A stretch of 64,000 nucleotides of DNA from CAWGCA01 sp963820955 (GTDB lineage Bacteria > Pseudomonadota > Gammaproteobacteria > Chromatiales > Chromatiaceae), in the NCBI GenBank assembly GCA_963820955.1, contig CAWGCA010000048.1:1-64000 (forward strand). Reading direction: 5' to 3'. The notes under the pieces were generated by a model. The model was given only the letters and a program-made list of their open reading frames with translations. It searched no databases and was not told where the DNA came from. Position numbers and translations under genes: made by a program. Positions 42,553 to 52,729 of this stretch are shown one piece after another; positions within the stretch are counted from its first letter, which is position 1, and the number at the start of each line of letters is the position of its first letter.

Positions 42553-45500
42553 TGCCCGACCTCATCCAATACGGAATAAATATTATCTAGCAGTTCAGCC
42601 TCCTGGTACGGCTTACCGAGATAGCGTTTCACCCCGAGTTCCATCGCCAGATTACGGTGTTTCTCGCCACTGCGGGAGGTAATCATAATGATGGGAATAG
42701 CCCTCAGATCCTCAGTGTTGCGCATATGACGCGCCAATTCGTAACCATCCATGCGTGGCATCTCGATATCCAGCAACATGAGGTCAGGATGACTCTCCTG
42801 CAACTGCGCAACCGCATCCACACCATCCTTGGCAGTCACTACATGCATGCCATGGCGTTCCAGAACGCGCCCCGTTACTTTGCGCACCGTGATCGAGTCG
42901 TCCACCACCATCACGGTCCGACCGAGACCCGGCTGCACTGCCTGTTCAGTATCTGCCCTTACCGGAATAGTGTGGGCGGCATCCATGCGCACCAAGGCCG
43001 TGACATCGACAATCAGGGCGACCCGGCCATCACCGAGAATCGTTCCCCCGGAAATCCAACGAATCGTACTTACCTGCGGCCCCACCGATTTTACAACGAT
43101 CTGCCGGTTGCCAAGCAGCCCATCCACCTGCAGCGCTACCCGGTGCTCTCCGGCACGAACGAGCAGCAGCGGATACCACTTTCTCTGTTCAGAGGACAGA
43201 TTCAACTGCCCCACATTCAGCAGGCCACCCAGATAGCGAACCAGATAGTCGTTATCAGAATAACTGAAAAACGGCTCTCTACCTTCGTAACATTCAACCA
43301 GGTCTTCACGCGCAACACGCACTACGCCCTCGATACTGGTGTGAGGAATGGCGTATACCTCTTCTCCCAATTCCACCAGCAACGCATCACTGATGGCGAG
43401 CGTCAACGGCAGTCGGATAATAAAACTGGTTCCCTCACCTGGTTTAGAAGTGATGTCGAGAGAACCCCCGAGCTGCTTGACCTCCTTGACAACCACATCC
43501 AAGCCAACACCACGGCCGGATATCTGGGTCACTTCGTCTTTCGTACTGAAACCGTGTTCCAGTACAAAAGGCAGAATATCGCTGTCAGGGACTTCCGCGT
43601 GCGCGTCCAGCAAGCCCTTTTCGATGGCGCGGCGACGAATCGAGTCGATTTTAATACCGCCGCCATCATCGGTTACGGTCAGGATCACATCATTTCCCTC
43701 CCGCGCCAGATACATCGCGATATGACCGGACACATCCTTACCCGCCTCGCGCCTTGCCTCGACTGGCTCAATCCCATGGGATACGGCATTGCGCAGGATA
43801 TGCTCCAACGGACCGATCATCCGGTCTAATATCCCCCGGTCCAGCTCACCCTCCGCGCCATAGACTTCAAATTTCGCCTCTCTCCCCAACGAATTAGCAG
43901 TCTGGCGTACCACCCGATGCAAACGCGGAACCAACTGAGAAAAGGGCACCATGCGCGTACGCAAGAGTCCGTCCTGCAAATCGGTACTGACTCGGGCCTG
44001 CTGCAGTAACAGGGTTTCGGTTTCCTTGTTCAGGTCATCCAGATAATCGTTGATGTTGGTTAAATCGTTGACCGTCTCCATCAGACTTCGGGACAAATGC
44101 TGCATTGTCGAAAAGCGATCCAGCTCCAGTGGATCAAAAGACTCCTCTGGTTCCTGACCTTCATCTTTGTCTTTCTCATACCGAAACAGGATTTGCGCCT
44201 CGGTCTCGATCTCCAACTTCCGCAATTGGCTTCGTAACCGATCCACGGTCTGTTCCAGTTCAGACAAATTAAATTCCAGGGCGCCATTCTGCTGTTCGAG
44301 GCGGGCTCGATAGATACTGACCTCTCCGGCATTGTTTACCAGTCGGTCCAACAGATCGGAGCGAACCCGGATATGTTCGCGCTGGGTTCGGGCTGGCGGC
44401 TGCGCCGGCTTCATTTCCTCCACGCCAAAGCTTACTGCCGCTGTCGCCAACGACCCTGTCTGCAGCTGCTCGCGCTCTTCACCGGCAGTTTTTTCGGTCG
44501 CCTTCGCGCTGGGCCCTGATTCTGCAACGACTTCAGCTCGCTTCGAGACCGACGGCTTTTGTTCCACTTCCGCTTTCTTTTTCTTCTTCCCTGCCGCAAC
44601 GGGTTCGTCCACTCGTCGTTCCGGCACATCTGTAGAGAGAATCCCCTCCAAGGACTGAATCAGATCATCACTTCGCCTTAGTCGCGGCCCCTTGCCGATG
44701 TCATCAATCTGTTCTGCCAGCCGATCCGAAACCGCCTGCGCCAGATCGAATACTTTGGGCGTTGATTCAAGCCTGCCATTGCCAAGCGCTGTCAACAGTG
44801 ATTCAAACGCATGACTAAGATCTCCGACCGGCATCGCACCAGCCAGTCTTGCGCCACCTTTTAGGGTATGCAGTGTCCGTTGTAGGTCACTGACTGCTTC
44901 CGAATCCTCGCCATTTTGCTGCCATGTCTGGAGGGAGCTTTCAACGGAGTCGTGCAGTTCTCGCGCCTCCTCAAGAAAAATCTCCGTCAGTTCCGGGTCA
45001 CCGTCTAACTCAAAAAATTCGATTCCCGATATCGGCACGGCAGCATCCGAAGCCTGATCTTCCGGCGTCTGCTCGCACTCTTCGCTGGTTGCCGCTTCTG
45101 GCGGGCCTTGATCTACTTGCCCCGTTGCCGATTCGATGGAAGATTCCTGTCCGAATACCGCCCCTTCCGGCTGTTCTATCGGTTCTTCGGGCGCTTCGTC
45201 GATGCCCCCCTCTTGGTTAGCAGCAACCGTGACCTCTTCCGTTACAGCAGCCTCTGTCTCCAACCGCCCCAAATTCCGCTGCTTCTCGATATCCTGAAGC
45301 AGGCCCTGCCAATTCGGAAGCTCCGCCGTCGGAACATTGATGGAATCCAACACCGTCTCAAAAAAAACTGCACTGCGGTGGATTAACTCCAATACCTCTT
45401 CGCCAGACTCCTGTTTCTCCCCTTTCAAGTCGTTGGTATAGGTCTCCAGGGCACTGCTGATCTCAGCGATCGGTTTCACCCCTGCCATATCGGCACTGCC

Positions 45501-48146
45501 GTGCAAAGTATGCAGCGTGCGCGGGATATCACTCTTACCCAGATCAAATACCTGCGGGTCGCGACCGCAGAGTTCCACGAACCGGTGAAGATTATCAATA
45601 TGCCCACGCGTCTCGGAAGCGAAGATCTCAAGCAGTGTGGGCTCAACGCGAATAGGCGCCACTGAAGGATCCAACTCGCCCATTGAGCCCGCCAAGTCTG
45701 ATTCAGTCGACTGATCGGACTCGCTGGACAGACTCGATCCCAAATCGGGGAAAGGCACTACATCCGCTAGGCTCTGAGGTCCTTCCGCTCCCATCTCCTG
45801 TTGCCCGACGCCCTGCTCTCCAGCAATTGCACCTGACTCCTTCCCGACCACCGCTGGCGCTGGGGACGGGGCTACGCTATCTGAACTGGCCAGGGCAAAG
45901 GCACGATCCATTATCGGCTGCACCTCCACCTCGGGGGGACGACCAAACTCCTGACACTCGATGAGTCCGGGAAGTACCTCCTGAGTCTCGCTAAGTACAG
46001 CGAAGATATCCGGAGACACCTCCACCGTCTCATCAATAACACGGTTCAGCAGATTTTCGATCGACCAGGCCAACTCACCGATAGTGACGGCACCCACCAG
46101 GCGCCCGCTGCCTTTCAGCGTATGGAAAGAGCGACGGAAGGTGCTCAAAGCATCCTGGTCGTCCTGATTGCGCAGCCAGCGCGGCAAATACTCCTGAATA
46201 ACGCCGACTTCCTCCTTCGCCTCCTCAATGAAAATCTCCAGAATTTCTGGCTCAACCTCATCCAACACAGGCTTTTCGACGACCGGTTGCATTTCCACTT
46301 CCGCTGGAGTCCCTGCTTCTGCTTCGGTTTCGAAATCCGTCTCTGACCCACGCTCCTCCTTTATTTTCTCCGCTTGTTGGCTCACCGACAGTTCAGCCGG
46401 TTTCGATCCCGCTTCATCAATCACATCCTTAGCAACCATCGAAACAGACGGAGCGAACCCGGACGGCACACCAAGCTCATTCAGCGATTGTTTTGCAATC
46501 TCCAGAATTTCGGTCTGCACACCCCGTCCTTCGGTCACTGCTTCCATGAAATACTCGATGGCGGTGATGGCATCGGCGAAGAGATTCAGTCGGTCGGAAG
46601 GGGGTATGGTATCTGCGCCCAAGAGGTCGGACTCGACGTAATCGGAAACGCCCTCCAGTAGCTGCGCGACCTGCCCCAGATTCATGATTTTTAAGGCACC
46701 GGCGATAGATCTGAACCGGGCAGGCACATTCTCAAGATGCCCTTTGTTTTCGGGCTCTTCGATGAAATTGATAATACTCTCTTTGTTTCTCGACAGGTCG
46801 ACCTGGGCTTCGTGCATGACCGAGTCGACCAGTTTTTCAAATTCCCCTTGCGGCAGATCTTGTAGTCCCGAATCCTGCTCTGCCGGCGCGAGTCTGGGGT
46901 GACCCAGGGTTGCCAAGTTCTCTAATGACTTTTCGATGAACAGAATATCTCCAGCCATCGCCATGAGATTCTGCTCATCGGGTGCCTGCCCCGATTCCCG
47001 GTGTTTGGCTACCTGATCCGCCTGACGCTTCAAGCGCTCACGCAACCCCCCCTGACCGATCATCCCCAGTGTATCTGCCACCTTCCGCATCGGTTCTTCG
47101 AGCGCCAACATTCGCTCCATATCACTGCTTTGGCCGCGAATAAACAGATCCAGTCCGTCCTTAATGGTAGTAAGATCAGTACCAATAGCGGCCCGCAGTG
47201 ATTCCAGCAGATCACTGCTCAATGTCTGCAGGTCTGCCCGCTGCTGATCGATTTCGGCCTGGTTCAGAAGGCCACTATCCAGTCCGAACTCTTTCCGGAC
47301 ACTGTTGATCAGCGGATTTTCAGAGCTTGCACTCGCAATATAGTAAAGAAAGTTTTTCAACAGTTCATTAGAAGGCGATTCGGCAACCACCGCCTCGCCT
47401 ACATCGATTATGCGCTTGAGCTCCCGATCCAGCGCACCAAACAGTTCCTTGGTGGCGATGCCGGTTTTGACACTACCTTCTCTCAATCCTTCAGATATTG
47501 CCCTGCCGGCTCGGAACAGGCGTTTCACCGATTCCGTGCCTGCTTGACGCTCCATCTCTTCCAGAACCTCGCCAATACCACTCAAACCTGCTTCGACATC
47601 CCTGTCACGAAACCAATTTAAGAGGCCTTTGTGATAGTTCAATCGGAGTCGACGAATCAGATCCGGCAGCCCCGGATTGCCCTCGCTGTCCCCGGCGCCA
47701 GAAGCCAATCTCTGCTCCAGGTCCGGAACAAATACGGCCACTTCAGAAAGCAGGGCTGCATCACGGGTAGCCCTGAGTTCATTGAGCATGGGCAGAATGA
47801 GAAGCGGAATATCCCGGCTCCCTCCCTCCAGTTTCTCGAGGTAATCCGGCAAATGGACCAGGCCCAACATCAACGCCTCGGCCGCGTCATCCTGGCGGCG
47901 TAGAACCCCGTCCCGCAGAGCACTGGCCACAAGTTCCATCTCCTCTGCCAACATAGCTGCCCCATAGAGCTGCATCAATTGCAGAGTCCCTCGAACCTGG
48001 TGCAACTGGCCAATGCAATCATCCAGCCGCTGCGCATCGCCCGGGCCTTCGACAAATTCTTCCAGCGCACGCCGGGCCTGCCCGATGAGCTCGTCCAGCT
48101 CTCCCCTGATCCATTTCAGCGTACTGTGGTCGTGAGCTTCCCTCAT
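42549..48146 (-). CDS. chpA: ChpA/PilL hybrid sensor kinase
   Basis: 1865 residues, the CheA-like core of the Pil-Chp system for type IV pilus motility. Three Hpt domains show phospho-His: HTLKGSGRLVGA (His675), HTLHGSADMAGV (His879) and HTLKGGARLAGA (His1093). An N-terminal region with LHQVRGTLQLMQ (His49) is Hpt-like. Dimerisation and ATPase domains follow (ILRNAVSHGIEPVEARREAG near 1450, DDGGGI, GRGVGLDVV), then a CheW-like domain, then a C-terminal receiver with LMLLDIEMPRMDG (Asp1793). The Pseudomonas homologue is longer with more His/Ser/Thr phosphotransfer domains. Acidic low-complexity linkers separate the Hpt units. Confidence 0.95.
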   Translation of the reverse strand: MREAHDHSTLKWIRGELDELIGQARRALEEFVEGPGDAQRLDDCIGQLHQVRGTLQLMQLYGAAMLAEEMELVASALRDGVLRRQDDAAEALMLGLVHLPDYLEKLEGGSRDIPLLILPMLNELRATRDAALLSEVAVFVPDLEQRLASGAGDSEGNPGLPDLIRRLRLNYHKGLLNWFRDRDVEAGLSGIGEVLEEMERQAGTESVKRLFRAGRAISEGLREGSVKTGIATKELFGALDRELKRIIDVGEAVVAESPSNELLKNFLYYIASASSENPLINSVRKEFGLDSGLLNQAEIDQQRADLQTLSSDLLESLRAAIGTDLTTIKDGLDLFIRGQSSDMERMLALEEPMRKVADTLGMIGQGGLRERLKRQADQVAKHRESGQAPDEQNLMAMAGDILFIEKSLENLATLGHPRLAPAEQDSGLQDLPQGEFEKLVDSVMHEAQVDLSRNKESIINFIEEPENKGHLENVPARFRSIAGALKIMNLGQVAQLLEGVSDYVESDLLGADTIPPSDRLNLFADAITAIEYFMEAVTEGRGVQTEILEIAKQSLNELGVPSGFAPSVSMVAKDVIDEAGSKPAELSVSQQAEKIKEERGSETDFETEAEAGTPAEVEMQPVVEKPVLDEVEPEILEIFIEEAKEEVGVIQEYLPRWLRNQDDQDALSTFRRSFHTLKGSGRLVGAVTIGELAWSIENLLNRVIDETVEVSPDIFAVLSETQEVLPGLIECQEFGRPPEVEVQPIMDRAFALASSDSVAPSPAPAVVGKESGAIAGEQGVGQQEMGAEGPQSLADVVPFPDLGSSLSSESDQSTESDLAGSMGELDPSVAPIRVEPTLLEIFASETRGHIDNLHRFVELCGRDPQVFDLGKSDIPRTLHTLHGSADMAGVKPIAEISSALETYTNDLKGEKQESGEEVLELIHRSAVFFETVLDSINVPTAELPNWQGLLQDIEKQRNLGRLETEAAVTEEVTVAANQEGGIDEAPEEPIEQPEGAVFGQESSIESATGQVDQGPPEAATSEECEQTPEDQASDAAVPISGIEFFELDGDPELTEIFLEEARELHDSVESSLQTWQQNGEDSEAVSDLQRTLHTLKGGARLAGAMPVGDLSHAFESLLTALGNGRLESTPKVFDLAQAVSDRLAEQIDDIGKGPRLRRSDDLIQSLEGILSTDVPERRVDEPVAAGKKKKKAEVEQKPSVSKRAEVVAESGPSAKATEKTAGEEREQLQTGSLATAAVSFGVEEMKPAQPPARTQREHIRVRSDLLDRLVNNAGEVSIYRARLEQQNGALEFNLSELEQTVDRLRSQLRKLEIETEAQILFRYEKDKDEGQEPEESFDPLELDRFSTMQHLSRSLMETVNDLTNINDYLDDLNKETETLLLQQARVSTDLQDGLLRTRMVPFSQLVPRLHRVVRQTANSLGREAKFEVYGAEGELDRGILDRMIGPLEHILRNAVSHGIEPVEARREAGKDVSGHIAMYLAREGNDVILTVTDDGGGIKIDSIRRRAIEKGLLDAHAEVPDSDILPFVLEHGFSTKDEVTQISGRGVGLDVVVKEVKQLGGSLDITSKPGEGTSFIIRLPLTLAISDALLVELGEEVYAIPHTSIEGVVRVAREDLVECYEGREPFFSYSDNDYLVRYLGGLLNVGQLNLSSEQRKWYPLLLVRAGEHRVALQVDGLLGNRQIVVKSVGPQVSTIRWISGGTILGDGRVALIVDVTALVRMDAAHTIPVRADTEQAVQPGLGRTVMVVDDSITVRKVTGRVLERHGMHVVTAKDGVDAVAQLQESHPDLMLLDIEMPRMDGYELARHMRNTEDLRAIPIIMITSRSGEKHRNLAMELGVKRYLGKPYQEAELLDNIYSVLDEVGQ

Positions 48147-48231
48147 ACCTTCTCTTCTGCTCCTACTCTCAGGGTGTTATTACCTTGGATCGGCAAGATA
48201 GTAATCTTGCTTCATCTTTTATCGGCCAGAC

Positions 48232-50277
48232 TTAATCCGGAAGATGGAAACCGGCAACAGATCGCTGCAGGTCATCTGCGAGATCAGCCAAAGTACCGAT
48301 TGACGCTGCCGTCTTGCCGGTACCGTCGGATGTCTGGGTCGTAATCTCCTGAATAACACTCATGGTGTCATTAATACGTCCGGCTGCGGAAGACTGATTC
48401 TGAGCCGACTCGGAAACGGCACTGATTCGCTCGGAGATAAATTTGGACACGCTTTCGATCTCTTTCAGCGCCTCACCAGCGTCTTCTGCCAACTGGGCAC
48501 CAGCGACCACTTCGGTAGTGGTATTCTCCATAGACGATACAGCCTCGTTGGTATCTGCCTGAATAGTCTTGACCAAGGCCTCGATCTGTTTCGTTGCATT
48601 ACTGGAGCGCTCCGCCAGACGCTGAACCTCATCCGCCACCACCGCAAACCCTCGTCCCGCCTCGCCAGCCATGGCCGCCTGCATCGCCGCATTCAGCGCC
48701 AGAATGTTGGTCTGATCTGCAATATCGTCAATCAATTCCACGATATCGCCAATCTCCTGAGAACTCTCACCCAGTCTTTTAATACGTTTCGAGGTTTCCT
48801 GGATCTGCTCACGGATAGTATCCATACCTTGGATCGTACTGCGCACCGTCTCTCCACCTTTGCCGGCAATACCTACGGAACGTTGAGCAATCTCCGCAGA
48901 GTCGGTGGCGTCCTCCGACATCTGATCAATAGCCAGTGTCATACTGTGAATGGATTGGGTTGCGGATGAAATCTGCTCTGCCTGGTGCTCACTTGCCTCT
49001 GCCAGATGCATGGCAGTAGCTCGGCTTTCCTGGGCTGATGACGAAACCTGCACCGATGTTTCATTGATCGTGGTCACCAGACTGCGCAATGCTTCAATAG
49101 CGTAGTTGATCGAGTCTGCGATGGCACCGGTGACATCTTCGGTCACCGTCGCCGTCACCGTGAGGTCCCCGTCTGCCAGATCGCCCATTTCGTCTAGTAG
49201 CCGCAGAATAGCCTGCTGGTTACGCTCGTTCTGTTCCTTACTTTCTTCCTCACGACGCCTCGCGTTCTGAATTAATGTGTACACCAACAGTAACAGGAAC
49301 AAACCTACCAAACTGCCCAGGATGGTAAGCATCATCGGACCCGCCTTGATACCTGCGATACTGATCCGCCCCGGCGATTTGCTGTAGCTCTCTATAAGCA
49401 ACTTCGCCGCATCGTTAACCCGGTCTGATACGGCGGTCACCTGACCAGCGGATTCCAGGGCCGGCAGCACGGAGGGGACGGTATCTATTACCTCCTCGGC
49501 ATAATCGTTGACGGTGTTAAAACTAGCTGCCAGTTCCCGCAATTTTTTGGCCGAACCAGGCGTATTCACGGCCTCAATCCCTAACGCCCGACTTCCCTTC
49601 TCCATCCCTTCCAAAGCTTGAGCGAAGCGGTTTGCGTCACTGCTAAACTGATCGATGGCGGCGGCGGCACCCTGCCCCCCTTCCAGCACCTTAGCCACGT
49701 TCTTGTCCATGCGCTCAACCAGCATTAACTGTCCCGCGGCAACCGCAATCTGTTGAGGCTGCGCTGTCCCTTGTACCAAAATAGTCACCAGCTGGTTGGA
49801 CAGCTTTTCCAATGCCGGAACAGACTCAGTGATGGTATTGGTCAATGCCCGCACGGACAGAAGAGACTCCTGATTCGACAGGATATCGTCTGCGTTCTGC
49901 CGCAACTCCAGCCAAACAGTTTCCAGCGACTTCAGCTCTTTCGCCACTTCTCTGGGCGACGCCGGCAGGCCCTTAGCTGGCACTCCCTTCTTGAGCTCAT
50001 CGATGAGGCGTTCGAAAGTATTTCGAGAATCCCGGAGCTGGGAAAAAGCCATCTCTTCACCGGCTGCAGCAGAAAGCGCGTTCTTGGCGATTTTCTGAGA
50101 AATCACCCGTAGTTCCGCAGCGCGTAACAGGTACTGCTCGTCGTTGGCATTTCCCTTGGAGACGTGCAGAAAAGTCATGATCGTCAGCGCAATAGCGATT
50201 AGCAACCCTATCGATAACACGACCAGTTTGTTGGATGAGGAGACTCCTCCTGCACCTGCTGAAGAGCGTCTTTTCAT
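48232..50277 (-). CDS. pilJ: methyl-accepting chemotaxis protein PilJ
   Basis: 681 residues. TM1 near residues 18-38 (VVLSIGLLIAIALTIMTFL), a periplasmic region of about 270 residues with a PilJ-type helical sensor, TM2 near 312-335 (GPMMLTILGSLVGLFLLLLV), then HAMP and a long signalling coiled coil. The tip reads ADQTNILALNAAMQAAMAGE and GRGFAVVADEVQRLAERS, the universal MCP hairpin. PilJ senses surface contact and pilus state and controls ChpA. It lies between pilI and chpA, as in Pseudomonas. Confidence 0.95.
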   Translation of the reverse strand: MKRRSSAGAGGVSSSNKLVVLSIGLLIAIALTIMTFLHVSKGNANDEQYLLRAAELRVISQKIAKNALSAAAGEEMAFSQLRDSRNTFERLIDELKKGVPAKGLPASPREVAKELKSLETVWLELRQNADDILSNQESLLSVRALTNTITESVPALEKLSNQLVTILVQGTAQPQQIAVAAGQLMLVERMDKNVAKVLEGGQGAAAAIDQFSSDANRFAQALEGMEKGSRALGIEAVNTPGSAKKLRELAASFNTVNDYAEEVIDTVPSVLPALESAGQVTAVSDRVNDAAKLLIESYSKSPGRISIAGIKAGPMMLTILGSLVGLFLLLLVYTLIQNARRREEESKEQNERNQQAILRLLDEMGDLADGDLTVTATVTEDVTGAIADSINYAIEALRSLVTTINETSVQVSSSAQESRATAMHLAEASEHQAEQISSATQSIHSMTLAIDQMSEDATDSAEIAQRSVGIAGKGGETVRSTIQGMDTIREQIQETSKRIKRLGESSQEIGDIVELIDDIADQTNILALNAAMQAAMAGEAGRGFAVVADEVQRLAERSSNATKQIEALVKTIQADTNEAVSSMENTTTEVVAGAQLAEDAGEALKEIESVSKFISERISAVSESAQNQSSAAGRINDTMSVIQEITTQTSDGTGKTAASIGTLADLADDLQRSVAGFHLPD

Positions 50278-50349
50278 TTCATTTTATCTCCGAGAGCGCA
50301 TCCGTTATGTAATATACCTTCGGCTGGCAAAAACCAGTCATCTTAATCA

Positions 50350-50895
50350 TCATGCGGCCGCCACCTGAAAGCCTGTGCTCTCAACCAGCGTTTTCATACT
50401 GAAAATCGGCCGGGTTTCCTCTTCCAGTTTGAAGGCCTCCCGCACATACTGACCTATTGGTCCAGTCAGTGGCGATATCGCCTCACGCTTTTTGTCACTG
50501 AAATAGCGCAATCCCTGCACTCCGCCGACCAGAAGACCTGCCTGGTTACCCTGAAATTCGATCACCAGAACCCTACTGCGCTTTGCGACAACGATCGGTT
50601 GTCCGCCAAGAAAAATCTGCAGGTCGATGATTGGCAGAAGATTTCCTCGAATATTGGCAATTCCAAGCAGCCATTTTTTTGCCCCGGGAACCAGGGTTAC
50701 GGATGAAGGGTAGTTAAGTATCTCCTTCACCTCATCAATTGCTGTAACCACACCAGTACCAGCAATGTGAAAGAAAATACCCTCCCACATACCGTGTGTA
50801 TCATCCTGCTCCGGAAGGCCTTTTACCTGCTGACGGCTTCGCTGCTCAATATCCTTAAGCAGCAGTATCAATTCCTGGGACGCACTATCACTCAT
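50350..50895 (-). CDS. pilI: CheW-like coupling protein PilI
   Basis: 181 residues with a CheW domain: GIFFHIAGTGVVTAIDEVKE, KKWLLGIANIRGNLLPIIDL (the conserved NxRGxxLPxxDL core), RVLVIEFQGNQAGLLVGGVQ and a C-terminal FKLEEETRPIFSMKTLV. It connects PilJ to ChpA. ATG 50895 (MSDSASQ) is preferred; the frame extends to 50973 through the end of pilH. 16 bp after pilH and 72 bp before pilJ. Confidence 0.92.
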   Translation of the reverse strand: MSDSASQELILLLKDIEQRSRQQVKGLPEQDDTHGMWEGIFFHIAGTGVVTAIDEVKEILNYPSSVTLVPGAKKWLLGIANIRGNLLPIIDLQIFLGGQPIVVAKRSRVLVIEFQGNQAGLLVGGVQGLRYFSDKKREAISPLTGPIGQYVREAFKLEEETRPIFSMKTLVESTGFQVAAA

Positions 50896-50911
50896 ATCGA
50901 CGCTTCCTGAT

Positions 50912-51349
50912 TCAGCTCTGCAGAACCGTCCTGATCTTGCGTAACAGATCATCTGGAGAAACCGGTTTAACAACGTACTCCCGTGCGCCCTGACGCAAAC
51001 CCCAAGCCCGATCAGTTTCCTGACCTTTGGTGGTCACCATGATAATGGGGATCTCTGCGGTATCGGGATTCCGGCTCAATTGCCGGGTTGCCTGAAACCC
51101 GTTCAACCCGGGCATTACCACATCCATCAGAATAAGGTCAGGTTTTGACTTTGTGGCTTCGGCAATACCGTGCTCACCGCTATCCGCAGTAATCACATCG
51201 TACCCCCCCTTCTCCACAATGCCCTTGATCACGTGGGTTTCGGTGGGAGAGTCATCGACGATCAGGATGGTTACTGCCGCCTGTGCCTCACCCTCTGCCA
51301 TAGACTGAGGGTGCGATACCTGCCGATCTTTTTTCAAGAAGCTTCTCAT
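50912..51349 (-). CDS. pilH: response regulator PilH
   Basis: 145 residues, a single CheY-like receiver: TILIVDDSPTETHVIKGIVE, KPDLILMDVVMPGLNGFQAT (phospho-Asp in LMDVVMP), IPIIMVTTKGQETD with the conserved Thr, and YVVKPVSPDD with the conserved Lys. No output domain. In Pseudomonas PilH counteracts PilG and favours pilus retraction through PilT. About 15-20 extra N-terminal residues precede the receiver. The order pilG-pilH-pilI-pilJ identifies it. Confidence 0.92.
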   Translation of the reverse strand: MRSFLKKDRQVSHPQSMAEGEAQAAVTILIVDDSPTETHVIKGIVEKGGYDVITADSGEHGIAEATKSKPDLILMDVVMPGLNGFQATRQLSRNPDTAEIPIIMVTTKGQETDRAWGLRQGAREYVVKPVSPDDLLRKIRTVLQS

Positions 51350-51419
51350 TCGCTGAATATCACTTTAAAGTTTCCAGATATTTAGGATGTGGACGAAAAA
51401 TGGCCACACCATACCCCCG

Positions 51420-51821
51420 TCATGCGGCTTTTGGCGCATGCCGTTTGATTGCACCCAGCAACTCATCTTTGGTAAATGGTTTGGTCAGATATTGTTCAGA
51501 CCCCACGATTCGTCCTCTCGCCCGATCAAATAGACCGTCTTTCGATGAAAGCATGATTACCGGCGTGTGCTTGAACTCTTCATTGTGCTTAATCAGGGCA
51601 CAGGTCTGATAACCGTCCAGCCTTGGCATCATGATATCGACAAAAATGACATCCGGACGCGTATCTGCTATCACTGCCAGGGCTTCGAATCCATCGGTTG
51701 CAGTCAACACATTACAACCAGCCTTCTTCAACAGAATTTCTGCCGTACGCCTTATTGTCTTGCTATCATCGATGACCATCACCTTGAGGCCGGAGACGTC
51801 GGTATCGAGGTTATTGTCCAT
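51420..51821 (-). CDS. pilG: response regulator PilG
   Basis: 133 residues, a lone receiver domain: LKVMVIDDSKTIRRTAEILL, DVIFVDIMMPRLDGYQTCAL (phospho-Asp in FVDIMMP), TPVIMLSSKDGLFDRARG and YLTKPFTKDELLGAI. The KTIRRTAEILLKKAG motif is typical of PilG. It promotes pilus extension through PilB and links to cAMP signalling in Pseudomonas. First gene of the Pil-Chp operon. Confidence 0.94.
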   Translation of the reverse strand: MDNNLDTDVSGLKVMVIDDSKTIRRTAEILLKKAGCNVLTATDGFEALAVIADTRPDVIFVDIMMPRLDGYQTCALIKHNEEFKHTPVIMLSSKDGLFDRARGRIVGSEQYLTKPFTKDELLGAIKRHAPKAA

Positions 51822-51892
51822 CGCTGTTTATCCTCTCCTCATCGTTGTAACCAGAAAGCTATAAATCACTTCCAGTAGTAAAAACTTAGCCA

Positions 51893-52633
51893 TCATTCTT
51901 CCGGTAGTACCGTATTCAGTCCGAACAACTGCCATAGCTGCATGCCACCACGGTAATATCTAATCCTGTCGGCAGGATAACCCAAATTCAAGAGGCCTTG
52001 GATGGCACGTGGAGATTGACCGCAAGCCGGCCCATTACACCAGAGCACCAACTCTTTACTCTCGCTGAAATCCCATTGATCAGTTTTTCGCTGACCATCA
52101 ACGACTCCCCACTTTTCCAATTGCCGGGTGAAGGTTCCGACCTCTTTTCGCTGGTTCGCACCAAGCAATTTCAAAATCCGCACTGTCTCCGAATCACCGA
52201 TGTCTTTCCGCAGCGAACCGAATGGAATATTAATCGATCCCGGAATGGTCCCCTTTTTGTACCAACTGGGAGTGCGTGCATCGATCAGCAGTCCGCTGCC
52301 ATCTCGCAGCTGATTTTCCATGAAGTCAAATAGTTCGATCTCGCCGATGGTATTGACTCTTGCATCTACCTGTATTGGCTGCAGGCAAAATGGCGGGCAG
52401 CGACGGCTGGTTTTTGCAAAATATCCGCGGATCTGGTACTCGGAATCCTGCACTCGCTGAACCTTGACCGAGCGACCCTCATGCAAAACGTGTAAATACG
52501 GCTTGCCCTCATAGAGGGGGATGATACCATCACCTTGCCCGCCGCTTTCTTTATCCTCTGCCGCGTAGCCGGTTCCAACTGCAACCCAGAATACGAAAAT
52601 CCCAATTGCAAGACGCTCCAAACCAGCCCTCAT
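51893..52633 (-). CDS. secreted rhodanese-domain protein
   Basis: 246 residues. Signal peptide IGIFVFWVAVGTGYA, then a beta-rich region with SRRCPPFC, then a rhodanese domain from about residue 95: GSGLLIDARTPSWYKKGTIPGSINIPF and the active-site loop LVLWCNGPACGQSPRAIQ with catalytic Cys, ending DRIRYYRGGMQLWQLFGL. Probably a periplasmic sulfurtransferase or thiol-binding protein, fitting a sulfur-oxidising lifestyle, although substrates cannot be read from sequence. Lies upstream of pilG by about 70 bp on the same strand but is probably not part of the chemosensory system. Confidence 0.85.
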   Translation of the reverse strand: MRAGLERLAIGIFVFWVAVGTGYAAEDKESGGQGDGIIPLYEGKPYLHVLHEGRSVKVQRVQDSEYQIRGYFAKTSRRCPPFCLQPIQVDARVNTIGEIELFDFMENQLRDGSGLLIDARTPSWYKKGTIPGSINIPFGSLRKDIGDSETVRILKLLGANQRKEVGTFTRQLEKWGVVDGQRKTDQWDFSESKELVLWCNGPACGQSPRAIQGLLNLGYPADRIRYYRGGMQLWQLFGLNTVLPEE

Positions 52634-52729
52634 CGAGCACTCCGGTATATCAATCTTAGTGCCAGCCTGTTACTTTCTGCCATGTTGTCCGATCGCATCA
52701 ATAGTTCCATCGCTAGCCGTCCAGATATC

